From contig NZ_MUNS01000033.1 of NCBI RefSeq assembly GCF_002002705.1, forward strand, positions 62,001 through 126,000: a stretch of 64,000 nt of DNA, given 5' to 3'. Below the pieces are notes generated by a model. That model ran no database searches, was not told the DNA's origin, and saw only the letters and a program-made list of their open reading frames with translations. Shown here piece after piece: positions 11,880 to 19,874 of this stretch; positions within the stretch are counted from its first letter, which is position 1, and every line of letters begins with the position of its first letter. The DNA is from Polaromonas sp. C04. GTDB lineage: Bacteria; Pseudomonadota; Gammaproteobacteria; Burkholderiales; Burkholderiaceae_C. A program made the position numbers and the translations under genes.

Positions 11880-12587
11880 TCAGCGCGCGGCGCGCCCGGT
11901 GCGCAGCGTCATGGGCGTGAGCGCGGCCTGCAGCCGGCCCTGCACGGGCGGAGCCCCGGGATTCAATGCTTCCTCCACATGGCCGATGTGCGTTAGCATG
12001 CGCTGGCGCGCCAGCGCAAAATCGCCGGTTTCCAGCGCCGCGACGATGTCCGAATGCTCGGCGCACGACTGCCGCGCGTCGTGCTCGGACTGGTACAGCG
12101 TGGCCACCAGCGTGGTGTGCGCGGTCAGGTCGCGCAGCACGTCGCACAGCATGCGATGGCCCATGCATTCCGCCAGGCACACGTGGAAGTCGGCCAGCAA
12201 AAAGGCGCGGGTGGCGGCATCGGCATCCGCAATGGCCTGCTCTTCCTGCACGATGTGCTGGCGCAGCGTGCGCACCACCGACTGCAGGGGCCTTCCGTCG
12301 GGATGGTCGTCGGCCACGGCCGAGAGAATGCCCGCCTCGACAATGCGCCGGGCCGAGAACGCATCCCTGGCTTCTTCGAGCGAAGGCTCCACCACGTACC
12401 AGCCCCGGCGCGAGCGGACCTCCACAAAGCCGCGCGCCTGCAATTGCATCAGGGCCTCGCGGATCAGGGTGCGGCTCACGCCGAACAGGTCCGCCAGATC
12501 CTGCTCACCCAGCCGCTCGCCCGGGGAGAGCCGCTGGGACAGGATGGACTCGACCACGCGCCGGGCTATTTCCGAGGGACTGGCCAT
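11880..12587 (-). CDS. GntR family regulator, FadR/FCD type
   Basis: A 235-residue transcription factor. The N-terminal winged helix contains EQDLADLFGVSRTLIREAL and a wing sequence FVEVRSRRGWYV. The C-terminal FCD ligand-binding domain is all-helical, with the usual Asp and His residues for metal (DFHVCLAE, EHSDIVAALETGD). It lies 32 bases downstream of dctA on the same strand and is probably co-transcribed with it. The likely target is the pair of TTGCATGCAA palindromes upstream of dctA (13964-13999), giving autoregulation; this is inference. A role in C4-dicarboxylate or related acid uptake is suggested by the partner gene. It is distinct from the second GntR protein at 18084. Confidence 0.88.
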   Translation of the reverse strand: MASPSEIARRVVESILSQRLSPGERLGEQDLADLFGVSRTLIREALMQLQARGFVEVRSRRGWYVVEPSLEEARDAFSARRIVEAGILSAVADDHPDGRPLQSVVRTLRQHIVQEEQAIADADAATRAFLLADFHVCLAECMGHRMLCDVLRDLTAHTTLVATLYQSEHDARQSCAEHSDIVAALETGDFALARQRMLTHIGHVEEALNPGAPPVQGRLQAALTPMTLRTGRAAR

Positions 12588-12619
12588 GGCAACTCCGTTA
12601 TTTTGGGTCGTGGCATGAA

Positions 12620-13939
12620 TCAGGCGACGGCGGGCTGACGCGCGATCTCGACATCGATGTCGTCCTCGGTGGCGGGCACCGGCTGGCCGTCGAGGACGGC
12701 GTGGGCCCGCTCGCGGTCGATGTCACCCTCCCAGGCGGCCACCACCACGGTGGCGACGCAGTTGCCGGTCAGGTTGCCCAGGGCGCGCGCGATGCCCATG
12801 AACCAGTCCACCGACAGCACCATCACCAGGCCGATGGCCGGAATGTCGGGAATCGCCTGCAGCGTGGCGGCCAGCACCACGATGGCCGAGCCCGGCACGC
12901 CGTGCGCGCCCTTGGAGGTGATCAGCGCGACCGCCAGGATGGTCAGCAGGTGGCCCATCGTGATGTGCGTGTTGGTGGCCTGCGCGATGAACACGGCGGC
13001 CAGCGTGATGTAGATCGAGAAGGCATCGAGGTTGAACGAGTAGCCCGTGGGGATGACCAGGCCGACCGTCGAGTCGCGGATGCCCATGCGCTTGAGCTTG
13101 GACATGACCTGCGGCAGCACGGCATCCGACGAGGTGGTGGCGAGCACGACCATCAACTCCTCGCGCAGGTAGCGCAACAGCTTGAAGATGTTGAAGCCCG
13201 CCACGCGCAGGATCAGGCCCAGGATCACGACCACGAAGATGACGACCGCGCCATAGAACAGCGCCACCAGCATGCCCAGCTGCCTGAGCGAGCCGATGCC
13301 GTAGCCGCCGACCGTGAAGGCGATGGCGCCCAGCACGCCCAGCGGCGCCAGCTTGATGAGGATGCCCATGATCTTGAAGATGACGTGCGAGAGCGCTTCG
13401 ATGAAGGTCTTCACGGGGGTGCCGCGTTCGCCCAGCAGCGACAGCGCGCAGCCGAACAGGATGGCGAACAGCAGGACCTGCAGCACGTCGCCGGTAGAGA
13501 ACGCGTTGCCCACGGTGCTGGGAATCAGCTTCATCAGGAATTGCACCGTGCCGCCGCCGGTGAGCTTGCTGGCCGTCTCGGTGTAGGCGCTCAGCGCGGT
13601 CGGGTCCAGCGTCTTCGGATCGATGTTCATGCCGACGCCGGGCTGGAACACGAAGGCCAGCAGCAGGCCGAGCCCCAGGGCCACGGTGGTGACGAGTTCG
13701 AAATAAATCAGCGCCTTGACACCGACCCGGCCCACGCGCTTGAGGTCGCCCGCGCCCGCGATGCCATGCACCACCACGCAGAACACCAGGATCGGGATGA
13801 TCATCTTGATCAGCTTGATGAAACCGTCACCGAGCGGCTTGAGTTGAACGGCGAACGCGGGCCAGACAACGCCGATGATGACGCCGGCCACCAGGGCCAG
13901 CAGGACCTGTCCGAACAAGGACTTGAAAAACTTTTGCAT
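12620..13939 (-). CDS. dctA: C4-dicarboxylate:cation symporter
   Basis: A 439-residue DctA/GltP-type carrier with eight membrane helices and re-entrant loops, importing succinate, fumarate, malate or related acids with Na+ or H+. Diagnostic parts are the serine-rich loop ATTSSDAVLP, PTGYSFNLDAFSIY and SKGAHGVPGSAIVVL, plus the NxxGNCVATVVVA-like C-terminal region (GNLTGNCVATVVVA). The start MQKFFKSLFG at 13939 has a GGAGA site; the longer frame to 13972 was discarded because it runs into operator sequence. It is followed by the GntR gene. Allantoin breakdown yields glyoxylate and C4/C2 acids, so a link with the neighbouring purine genes is possible but not shown. Confidence 0.94.
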   Translation of the reverse strand: MQKFFKSLFGQVLLALVAGVIIGVVWPAFAVQLKPLGDGFIKLIKMIIPILVFCVVVHGIAGAGDLKRVGRVGVKALIYFELVTTVALGLGLLLAFVFQPGVGMNIDPKTLDPTALSAYTETASKLTGGGTVQFLMKLIPSTVGNAFSTGDVLQVLLFAILFGCALSLLGERGTPVKTFIEALSHVIFKIMGILIKLAPLGVLGAIAFTVGGYGIGSLRQLGMLVALFYGAVVIFVVVILGLILRVAGFNIFKLLRYLREELMVVLATTSSDAVLPQVMSKLKRMGIRDSTVGLVIPTGYSFNLDAFSIYITLAAVFIAQATNTHITMGHLLTILAVALITSKGAHGVPGSAIVVLAATLQAIPDIPAIGLVMVLSVDWFMGIARALGNLTGNCVATVVVAAWEGDIDRERAHAVLDGQPVPATEDDIDVEIARQPAVA

Positions 13940-13963
13940 CGCAGTCTCCAGGAATGGAATTAG

Positions 13964-13999
13964 TGCATGCAAGAGTCAAATACAAATCTTGCATGCAAG
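13964..13999. promoter_or_regulatory. Paired palindromic operator upstream of dctA
   Basis: CTTGCATGCAAG (13988-13999) is a perfect 12-base palindrome, and TGCATGCAAG (13964-13973) is a near copy with centres 26 bases apart. Both lie 25-60 bases before the dctA start. FCD-type GntR proteins bind short palindromes like these. The rest of 13940-14122 holds no gene. Confidence 0.6.
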
Positions 14000-14122
14000 A
14001 AATGTAGACAATCCACTGAAAACCGGATTCAGGGTTATCCCGTGTTATTCGGCACCCTCCGGTTAAAACTGTTTGGATTCAGGTGCGGCCATCGGGCGCA
14101 CGAGCGCCCGGGGCCGCGGCGC

Positions 14123-15346
14123 TTAGCCGAGCAGGTCGCGCAGGGTGCGCGCAATCACCTTGGTGGCGCGGCGCAGGTCTTCCAGTTCGAGCCGCTCGTC
14201 GGACCGCTTGGCGTGCGACTCCAGCACGGTGCGCGGCCCGGCGCCGTAGATCACGCCGGGGATGCCAGCCTCGGCGTACAGGCGCACGTCGGTGTACAGC
14301 GGCGTGCCCATGGCGGGAATGGGCTGGCCGAAAATCTGCTCGCCATGCTTCTGGATCGCCGCCACCAGCGGCTGGTTGCCGGGCAGCGGCTTCATGGCAT
14401 TGGCCAGCAGCAGGCGCCGGATGTCCACCGTGATGCCGGGCAGCGTGGCCGCGGCGTCGGCGATCACCTGGCGGATCGTGGCTTCGACCTGCGCCGGGTT
14501 CTCTTCGGGGATCATGCGCCGGTCCAGCTTGAAGATGACCTTGCCGGGCACCACGTTGGTGTTGGTGCCGCCTTCGATGCGGCCCACGTTGAGATACGGG
14601 TGGTTGATGCCCACAACCTTGGATGTGACCTGCTGGTACAGGATGTTCTGGGCATACAGCGCATTGAGGATTTGCACCGCACCCTGCAGCGCATCCACGC
14701 CGGTGTCGGGCACGGCGGCGTGCGCCATTTTGCCGTGCACGGTCACTTCGAGTTGCAGGCAGCCGTTGTGCGCCGTCACGACCTCGTAGCTGAAGCCTGC
14801 GGCAATCAGCAGGTCGGGTTTTGTGAGCTTGTTTCGCAGCAACCAGCCCGGCCCCATCTCGCCGCCGAACTCCTCGTCGTAGGTGAAGTGCAGCTCCACC
14901 GTGCCGTTCAGTTTGGCCTGCAGCGCCTCGAGCGCACGCACGGCAAAGGTGAAGGTGGCGAAGTCGCCTTTGCTCACGGCCGTGGCGCGGCCGTAGATCT
15001 TGCCATCCACGATCTCGGCGCCGTAGGGCGCCTTGGTCCAGCCCTCGCCGGGCGGCACCACGTCGCCATGCGCGTTGAGGGCAATCGTGCGACCCTTGCC
15101 ATAGGGGCGGCGCACGATCAGGTTGGTGATCGATTCCATGCCGTAGGCGCGCACGTCGGCCTGCGGCACGGCATGCTTTTCGGCCTCGAAGCCGAAGCCC
15201 TTGAGCAGTTCGGCCGTGCGCTCGGCGTGCGGCGCGTTGTTGCCGGGCGGCGTGTCGGTGGGCACGCGGATCAGCTCCTGCAGGAAGCGCACTTCTTCGT
15301 CGAAGTGGGCGTCGATCCAAGCGTCCAGTTTTTCATAATCGGTCAT
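14123..15346 (-). CDS. M20 family amidohydrolase/deacylase (ArgE/DapE-like)
   Basis: A 407-residue zinc-dependent hydrolase. The first metal motif is LNAHGDVVPPGEGW, followed by GRATAVSKGDFA in place of the usual GRGxxDMKG, then the Glu pair YDEEFGGEMG and a dimerisation domain with KMAHAAVPDTGVDA. The family removes acyl or carbamoyl groups from amino acid derivatives. Its ATG overlaps the stop of the uraD-allC fusion by four bases (ATGA), so it is made together with allantoin-degrading enzymes. I infer a role in the late purine route, for example on ureidoglycolate or another ureido compound, since no ureidoglycolate lyase gene is in view. The GRATAVSKGD variation of the bridging-Asp motif is unusual. 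Confidence 0.75.
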   Translation of the reverse strand: MTDYEKLDAWIDAHFDEEVRFLQELIRVPTDTPPGNNAPHAERTAELLKGFGFEAEKHAVPQADVRAYGMESITNLIVRRPYGKGRTIALNAHGDVVPPGEGWTKAPYGAEIVDGKIYGRATAVSKGDFATFTFAVRALEALQAKLNGTVELHFTYDEEFGGEMGPGWLLRNKLTKPDLLIAAGFSYEVVTAHNGCLQLEVTVHGKMAHAAVPDTGVDALQGAVQILNALYAQNILYQQVTSKVVGINHPYLNVGRIEGGTNTNVVPGKVIFKLDRRMIPEENPAQVEATIRQVIADAAATLPGITVDIRRLLLANAMKPLPGNQPLVAAIQKHGEQIFGQPIPAMGTPLYTDVRLYAEAGIPGVIYGAGPRTVLESHAKRSDERLELEDLRRATKVIARTLRDLLG

Positions 15347-17127
15347 TTCATCTCCGCGGCAAGGTTGTCAAGAAGCTGTTGGAAGGCCTCGACCGCGAGC
15401 TGCATGTCGTCGCTGGTCGTGCTCTCCAGGGGGTTGTGGCTGATGCCGGCGTTCTCGCCACGCACGAACAGCATGGCCTGCGGCATCACCTCGTGCAGCT
15501 TCATGGCGTCATGGCCTGCGCCACTGGGCATGCGGTACAGCGGCGCGCCCAGGGCGTCCACGGCGCGCTCCCAGCGCTGCTGCCAGGCGGGTGCGCTCGG
15601 TGCGGCGGCGGCACGTATCGTTTCTTCCAGTTTGTGGTGCAGGCCGCGCCGCTCGCAGATGCGCGCCAGCTCGGCGCACACGTCGGCGATACAGGCATCG
15701 CGCACCTCGTTGGTGGTGGCGCGGATGTCGATGCTGAACTTGCAGCGCCCGGGCACCACGTTGATCGAGCCGTTGGGCACTTCAAGCATGCCCACGGTGG
15801 CCACCAGGTGCGGCACCGCGCCGCCGCGTTTTTCGACGTACAGCGCCAGCTCGGCGGCGGCCGTGGCGGCGTCACGGCGGCGGTCCATCGGCGTGGTGCC
15901 GGCGTGACTGGCCATGCCGACGATCTCGGCGAGATAGCGCACGTTGCCGTTGATCGAAGTCACAATGCCCAGCGGCAGATCGAGTTCGTTGAGAACCGGC
16001 CCCTGCTCGATGTGCACCTCGACGAAGCCGAGGTACTTCGATGCGTCGCGCCTGAGCTTGGGGATGTCGGCTATGCACAGGCCCGCATGCTCCATCGCTT
16101 CGCGCATGCTGACGCCGTCGGCGTCCTTTTGCTCCAGCCAGTTCATGTCGAAGTGGCCCGTCAACGCACCCGAGCCGAGGAACACCGCCTTGTAACGCTG
16201 GCCTTCCTCCTCGGCAAAGCCGACGACCTCGAAGCCATAGGGCAGGCGCCGGCCCTGGTGGTGCAGTTCGCGCACGCAGGCCATCGGCACGAAGATGCCC
16301 AGGCGTCCGTCGTACTTGCCGCCATTGCGCACGGTGTCGTAGTGGCTGCCGGTCAGCAGGCGGCGGGCGGCCGGGTCACTGCCGTGGTAGATGCCGACGA
16401 CGTTGCCGACCGCGTCGATCGCGACCTCGTCGAAGCCGCACTCCTCGCGCATCCAGTGCGACAGGCGCTGCGCGCAGGCGCGGTGTGCGTCGGTCAGGTA
16501 GGTCACGGTCAGCTCGCCGCGCTCCGCGTAGCCGGGGTCGCTGTGCACCGTCAGCCGCTCGGCCCAGTCCCACACCAGATTGCCGAGCTCGGGCGTGTCG
16601 CCGAACACGTCGTGCAGGCGAATTTCGGCGATGCGGTGGATGTTGCGCAGGCACTCGGCCAGTTCAAAATCCGGATGATTCTCCAGCCGGCGCTCGAAGG
16701 TCTTGAGGATGTCCCGCTTGTTCAGGCCCGTGCCGCGCGGCCCGCGCACCGCCAGCACGAACGGGAAGCCGAACCTGGCGTTGTAGGCGGCGTTGAGCTG
16801 CCGGATTTTCGTGAGCTCGTCGGGCGTGCAGTCGGTCAGGCCGGCCCGGTTCTGCTCGTTCGCCGATGCGGCCGTGAGTGTTCCGGCCAGCATGGCCTTG
16901 CCGGCCAGTTCGGGGTGGGCGCGGATCAGCGCGACTTGTGCGTCGCGGCTGGCGTCCGCGACGACGCGGGCCATCGCATGCTTGAGCTGCGCCAGCGAGC
17001 GGAACGGTCGTGCGGCAAGCGCCTGCTCGGCGATCCAGGGGGAGTGCTCGTACAGGCCGTCGAGCATCGTCAGGGCCTCGCCCTTGGAGGCCGCATTGAG
17101 TTGGGAGAGCGTGATGGCCATGGTCAT
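15343..17127 (-). CDS. OHCU decarboxylase-allantoate amidohydrolase fusion
   Basis: A 594-residue two-domain enzyme. Residues about 1-175 are a UraD domain that decarboxylates OHCU to (S)-allantoin: catalytic His71 in RAHPELAGK and Glu91 in NEQNRAGL are kept. Residues about 190-594 are an M20/AllC-type amidohydrolase acting on allantoate, with GSHYDTVRNGGKYDG, the catalytic pair FAEEEGQRY, and EVHIEQGPVL. The fused domains catalyse non-consecutive steps; allantoinase PuuE acts between them and is encoded immediately upstream. The ATG at 17127 overlaps the puuE stop (ATGA); an ATG six bases further in has a better AAGGA site and is an alternative start. The frame is continuous, so the fusion is not an artefact of reading two genes. 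Confidence 0.92.
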   Translation of the reverse strand: MTMAITLSQLNAASKGEALTMLDGLYEHSPWIAEQALAARPFRSLAQLKHAMARVVADASRDAQVALIRAHPELAGKAMLAGTLTAASANEQNRAGLTDCTPDELTKIRQLNAAYNARFGFPFVLAVRGPRGTGLNKRDILKTFERRLENHPDFELAECLRNIHRIAEIRLHDVFGDTPELGNLVWDWAERLTVHSDPGYAERGELTVTYLTDAHRACAQRLSHWMREECGFDEVAIDAVGNVVGIYHGSDPAARRLLTGSHYDTVRNGGKYDGRLGIFVPMACVRELHHQGRRLPYGFEVVGFAEEEGQRYKAVFLGSGALTGHFDMNWLEQKDADGVSMREAMEHAGLCIADIPKLRRDASKYLGFVEVHIEQGPVLNELDLPLGIVTSINGNVRYLAEIVGMASHAGTTPMDRRRDAATAAAELALYVEKRGGAVPHLVATVGMLEVPNGSINVVPGRCKFSIDIRATTNEVRDACIADVCAELARICERRGLHHKLEETIRAAAAPSAPAWQQRWERAVDALGAPLYRMPSGAGHDAMKLHEVMPQAMLFVRGENAGISHNPLESTTSDDMQLAVEAFQQLLDNLAAEMK

Positions 17128-18074
17128 CCTTGGTAGGGGTGAACTTGTTTCCAGTGCCGCGCGAGGTCGACACGCCGGCACACCCAGACGCGGTCGTGCT
17201 TCGCAATGTGATCCAGAAAGCGCTGCAGCGCCACGATGCGCCCGGGCCGGCCCAGCATGCGGCAGTGCATGCCGATGCTCAGCATCTTGGGCCGGTCCTC
17301 GCCATCCGGGTCGCCCTCGGCGTAGAGCGCATCGAAGCTGTCGCGCATGTACTGGTAGAACGGCTCGGCGTGCGAGTAGCCCTGGGGCAGCGCAAAGCGC
17401 ATGTCGTTGCAGTCGAGTGTGTACGGCACGATGAGCTGCGGCACCACCGTACCGTCGCTCTTGCGCACCTTCATCCAGAACGGCAGGTCGTCGCCGTAGT
17501 AGTCGCTGTCGTACTCGAAACCGCCGTAGTCGGCCACCAGCCGGCGCGTGCGCGGGCTGTCGCGCCCGGTGTACCAGCCCAGCGCGCGCTCGCCGGTGAG
17601 CTGCTCGATGGTCTGCATGGCCAGGCGCATGTGCTCGCGCTCGGTGGCTTCGTCAACGCCCTGGTAGTGGATCCAGCGCCAGCCGTGGCAGGCGATTTCG
17701 TGGCCCAATTCCTTCATGGCGCTGGCGACTTCGGGGTCGCGCCGCAGCGCCATGCCGACGCCAAAGACCGTGAGCGGCAGGCCACGCTTTTCGAACTCGC
17801 GCAGGATGCGCCAGACACCCGCGCGCGAGCCGTATTCGTAAATGCCTTCCATGCTGATGTGGCGCTCGGGAAAGCTCGCGGGATTGAACATCTCGGAGAG
17901 AAACTGCTCGGAGCCGGCGTCGCCATGCAGCACGCAGTTCTCGCCGCCTTCTTCGTAGTTGAGCACGAATTGCACGGCAATGCGCGCGTTGCCGGGCCAC
18001 TGCGCGTGCGGCGGGTTGCGGCCGTAGCCCTTGAGGTCGCGCGGGTAGGGCAGGGTGCTGTCGTAGGTGTTCAT
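17124..18074 (-). CDS. puuE: Allantoinase, polysaccharide-deacetylase fold
   Basis: A 316-residue PuuE-type allantoinase, which hydrolyses allantoin to allantoate without relation to the classical amidohydrolase AllB. Diagnostic sequences are the N-terminal YPRDLKGYGRNPP, VQFVLNYEEGGENCVLHGD, EYGSRAGVWR, ELGHEIACHGWRWIHYQ and the C-terminal SIGMHCRMLGRPGR. Length is normal for the family. It lies 9 bases after the gntR gene and overlaps the uraD-allC start, so gntR-puuE-uraD/allC-M20 form one operon behind the operator at 18777. Confidence 0.95.
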   Translation of the reverse strand: MNTYDSTLPYPRDLKGYGRNPPHAQWPGNARIAVQFVLNYEEGGENCVLHGDAGSEQFLSEMFNPASFPERHISMEGIYEYGSRAGVWRILREFEKRGLPLTVFGVGMALRRDPEVASAMKELGHEIACHGWRWIHYQGVDEATEREHMRLAMQTIEQLTGERALGWYTGRDSPRTRRLVADYGGFEYDSDYYGDDLPFWMKVRKSDGTVVPQLIVPYTLDCNDMRFALPQGYSHAEPFYQYMRDSFDALYAEGDPDGEDRPKMLSIGMHCRMLGRPGRIVALQRFLDHIAKHDRVWVCRRVDLARHWKQVHPYQG

Positions 18075-18083
18075 GATGCGGGG

Positions 18084-18758
18084 TCAGGACAAGGCCATGG
18101 AAATATCGCTGGTGGGCACCTTGCGATCGAAGGTCAGGTTCTCTTCAACGTGCAGCAGGTGCTCGTTCATCAGGTGCACGGCACGCTCTTCATCGCGCGC
18201 GGCCAGCGCCTTGATGATCTCGGCGTGTTCTTCATTGGAGTGCCGGGCGGCGCTCGCGCTCTGGTACATCAGCGTGATCAGCGCGCAGCGCGCCACCAGC
18301 TTGCCCAGAATCTGCGCCAGCACCTGGTTGCCCATGAGCTCGGCCATGCGCACATGAAAGTCGCCCAGCAGCTCGGTGCGGCCCGCCACGTCCTCGTGCT
18401 CGACCGCTGCCCGCTCCTGCGCCACATGTTCCTTGAGCGCGCGGATTTTGGCCGGCGTGACCTCGCGCACAAAGGCGCGCGTCATCTCGGCCTCGAGCAT
18501 GCGGCGCACCGCAAAAACCTGCCTGGCCTCGGCAACGGGCGGTGCCGCCACGAAGGCGCCGCGCGCCGGCTCCATCCGGATTAGCCGGTTTTGCGCCAGC
18601 TGGAACAGCGCCTGGCGCACCAGCGTGCGCGACACGCCGAAGTGGTCCGCCAGCTTCTGCTCGGCGAGTTTGGCGCCGGGCTGCAGGCGGTGCTCGACGA
18701 TGGCACGGGTCAGCGCATCGACAATGAAACTGGTGCTGGACGGTTGCATGAAGGGCAT
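18084..18758 (-). CDS. GntR family repressor of the urate/allantoin genes
   Basis: A 224-residue FadR-type regulator. The winged helix contains EQKLADHFGVSRTLVRQAL and the wing RMEPARGAFVA; the FCD domain follows with DFHVRMAELMGNQ and HAEIIKALAARDEERA. It is first in the operon with puuE, the uraD-allC fusion and the M20 gene, and diverges from uraH. A perfect 14-base palindrome lies 19 bases before its start and recurs upstream of the permease and puuD, which makes this protein the best candidate for binding it (inference). Ligand might be urate, allantoin or a breakdown product. The start could also be the ATG at 18749; neither has a strong ribosome site. Confidence 0.88.
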   Translation of the reverse strand: MPFMQPSSTSFIVDALTRAIVEHRLQPGAKLAEQKLADHFGVSRTLVRQALFQLAQNRLIRMEPARGAFVAAPPVAEARQVFAVRRMLEAEMTRAFVREVTPAKIRALKEHVAQERAAVEHEDVAGRTELLGDFHVRMAELMGNQVLAQILGKLVARCALITLMYQSASAARHSNEEHAEIIKALAARDEERAVHLMNEHLLHVEENLTFDRKVPTSDISMALS

Positions 18759-18776
18759 GATAGCGTCATTTTTAAA

Positions 18777-18790
18777 AAGTGTATACACTT
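18777..18790. promoter_or_regulatory. GntR operator, copy 2 (gntR/uraH divergent promoter)
   Basis: AAGTGTATACACTT is a perfect palindrome in the 86-base space between the divergent gntR and uraH starts. A protein bound here could control both directions. Confidence 0.8.
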
Positions 18791-18844
18791 CTGTCGACCA
18801 AATTTGGCGCTTTGCCGTTGGACCCTTATGGATCGGAATACACC

Positions 18845-19195
18845 ATGGGCTTGAGCACACATGTACTGGACACCATGCACGGTTGCCCCGCGGCCGGCAT
18901 GGCGGTGGAGTTCTACAGCACGCAGGGCGACACGACGACCCTGATCCGCAAACTGACGCTCAACAGCGACGGGCGCACCGACGCCCCGCTGTTCGACAGC
19001 GCCAGCCTGCGCCAGGGCACCTACCGCCTGGTGTTCGACGTCGCGGGCTATTTCAAGGCGCGTGGCGTGGCGTTGCCCGAGCCGAATTTTCTGGGCCGGG
19101 TGAGCCTGGACTTCGGCGTGGCCCACACCGATCAGCACTACCACGTCCCGCTCCTGGTCAGCCCATGGAGCTACTCGACCTATCGCGGCTCCTGA
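18845..19195 (+). CDS. uraH: 5-Hydroxyisourate hydrolase
   Basis: A 116-residue transthyretin-related protein that hydrolyses 5-hydroxyisourate to OHCU, the step after urate oxidation. The N-terminal LSTHVLDTMHGCPAAGM and the C-terminal tetrapeptide YRGS are signatures of the enzyme rather than of vertebrate transthyretin; HYHVPLLVSPWSYSTYRGS contains the active-site histidine. A longer frame begins with GTG inside the operator and was discarded. The product feeds the UraD domain encoded across the divergent promoter. Confidence 0.96.
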   Translation: MGLSTHVLDTMHGCPAAGMAVEFYSTQGDTTTLIRKLTLNSDGRTDAPLFDSASLRQGTYRLVFDVAGYFKARGVALPEPNFLGRVSLDFGVAHTDQHYHVPLLVSPWSYSTYRGS

Positions 19196-19209
19196 GCCGC
19201 GGCACCATG

Positions 19210-19764
19210 CTACTGCGGCTCTTCCCCGATTTGCCCTTCGGTCAGCGTGTCGAGCTGGAAGCGGCCGCTTTTGTCCCACAGCCAGACGTCGGTGTAGGTG
19301 ACCTGACCGAGCCGCTGCGGCGCCGGGAACGGCGCCGCCTGGCGTACCGTGCGCTCGATCTCGGCGATCACTTCGGGGGCCTGGGTGGGCGCGCGCATCC
19401 AGCGCGTACGCAGTACCCGGCCCCGGCCGTCGATGTCCACCTGCAGCACCCCGACGGCGTACAGCATGGGCGGCAGCTTGCCCTTGTAGATCCTGTCGGC
19501 GTTGAGGGCATACAGGTGACGTGCCGCGTCACGACGGTATTCGCGGGCCGTGGTCGCAGTGGAAGCCCGTGGCGCGGTACTCGCACCTGGCACAAAGGGT
19601 GCCACGGGTGCCGCGGGTGCGCGCGCAGGCGCCAGACTTGGTGCCGTCGTGCAGCCGGCGATCAGAGCCGCTGCTGCGGCGCAGCCGGCACCCAGCAACA
19701 GGCGCCGGTTCGGGACGGGCGCCGAAGCGGTCTTTCGAAGCCGGAGGGGAGGGGTGTGATTCAT
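19210..19764 (-). CDS. Lipoprotein with TonB C-terminal-like domain
   Basis: A 184-residue predicted lipoprotein. The N-terminus is basic (PNRRLLLGAG), followed by a hydrophobic stretch and a lipobox LIAGC with Cys38. A Pro/Ala-rich spacer of about 30 residues follows. The C-terminal 100 residues (YAVGVLQVDIDGRGRVLRTRW, ERTVRQAAPFPAPQ) resemble the TonB/energy-transducer fold. It contains no N-terminal TonB membrane anchor or long Pro-rich rod. Such proteins occur in Burkholderiales with unknown function. It lies between uraH and xdhC on the opposite strand, so a purine role is not implied. Confidence 0.65.
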   Translation of the reverse strand: MNHTPPLRLRKTASAPVPNRRLLLGAGCAAAAALIAGCTTAPSLAPARAPAAPVAPFVPGASTAPRASTATTAREYRRDAARHLYALNADRIYKGKLPPMLYAVGVLQVDIDGRGRVLRTRWMRAPTQAPEVIAEIERTVRQAAPFPAPQRLGQVTYTDVWLWDKSGRFQLDTLTEGQIGEEPQ

Positions 19765-19874
19765 ATTGGCGGCAGGCACGAGATGGCTGAACGGGTTTTA
19801 AAAGGCTCGGAGCATACTTTGCCTGAAATCAGTCGCGGCGCGCGCTACAGGTTCGCGCGCAGAGGTATCGGTTT

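Noticed and set aside
18779-18844. GTG start for uraH inside the operator
   Set aside because: The GTG is part of the palindrome AAGTGTATACACTT; the enzyme's conserved N-terminus begins at 18845. The same applies to the frame starting at 20727 before puuD.
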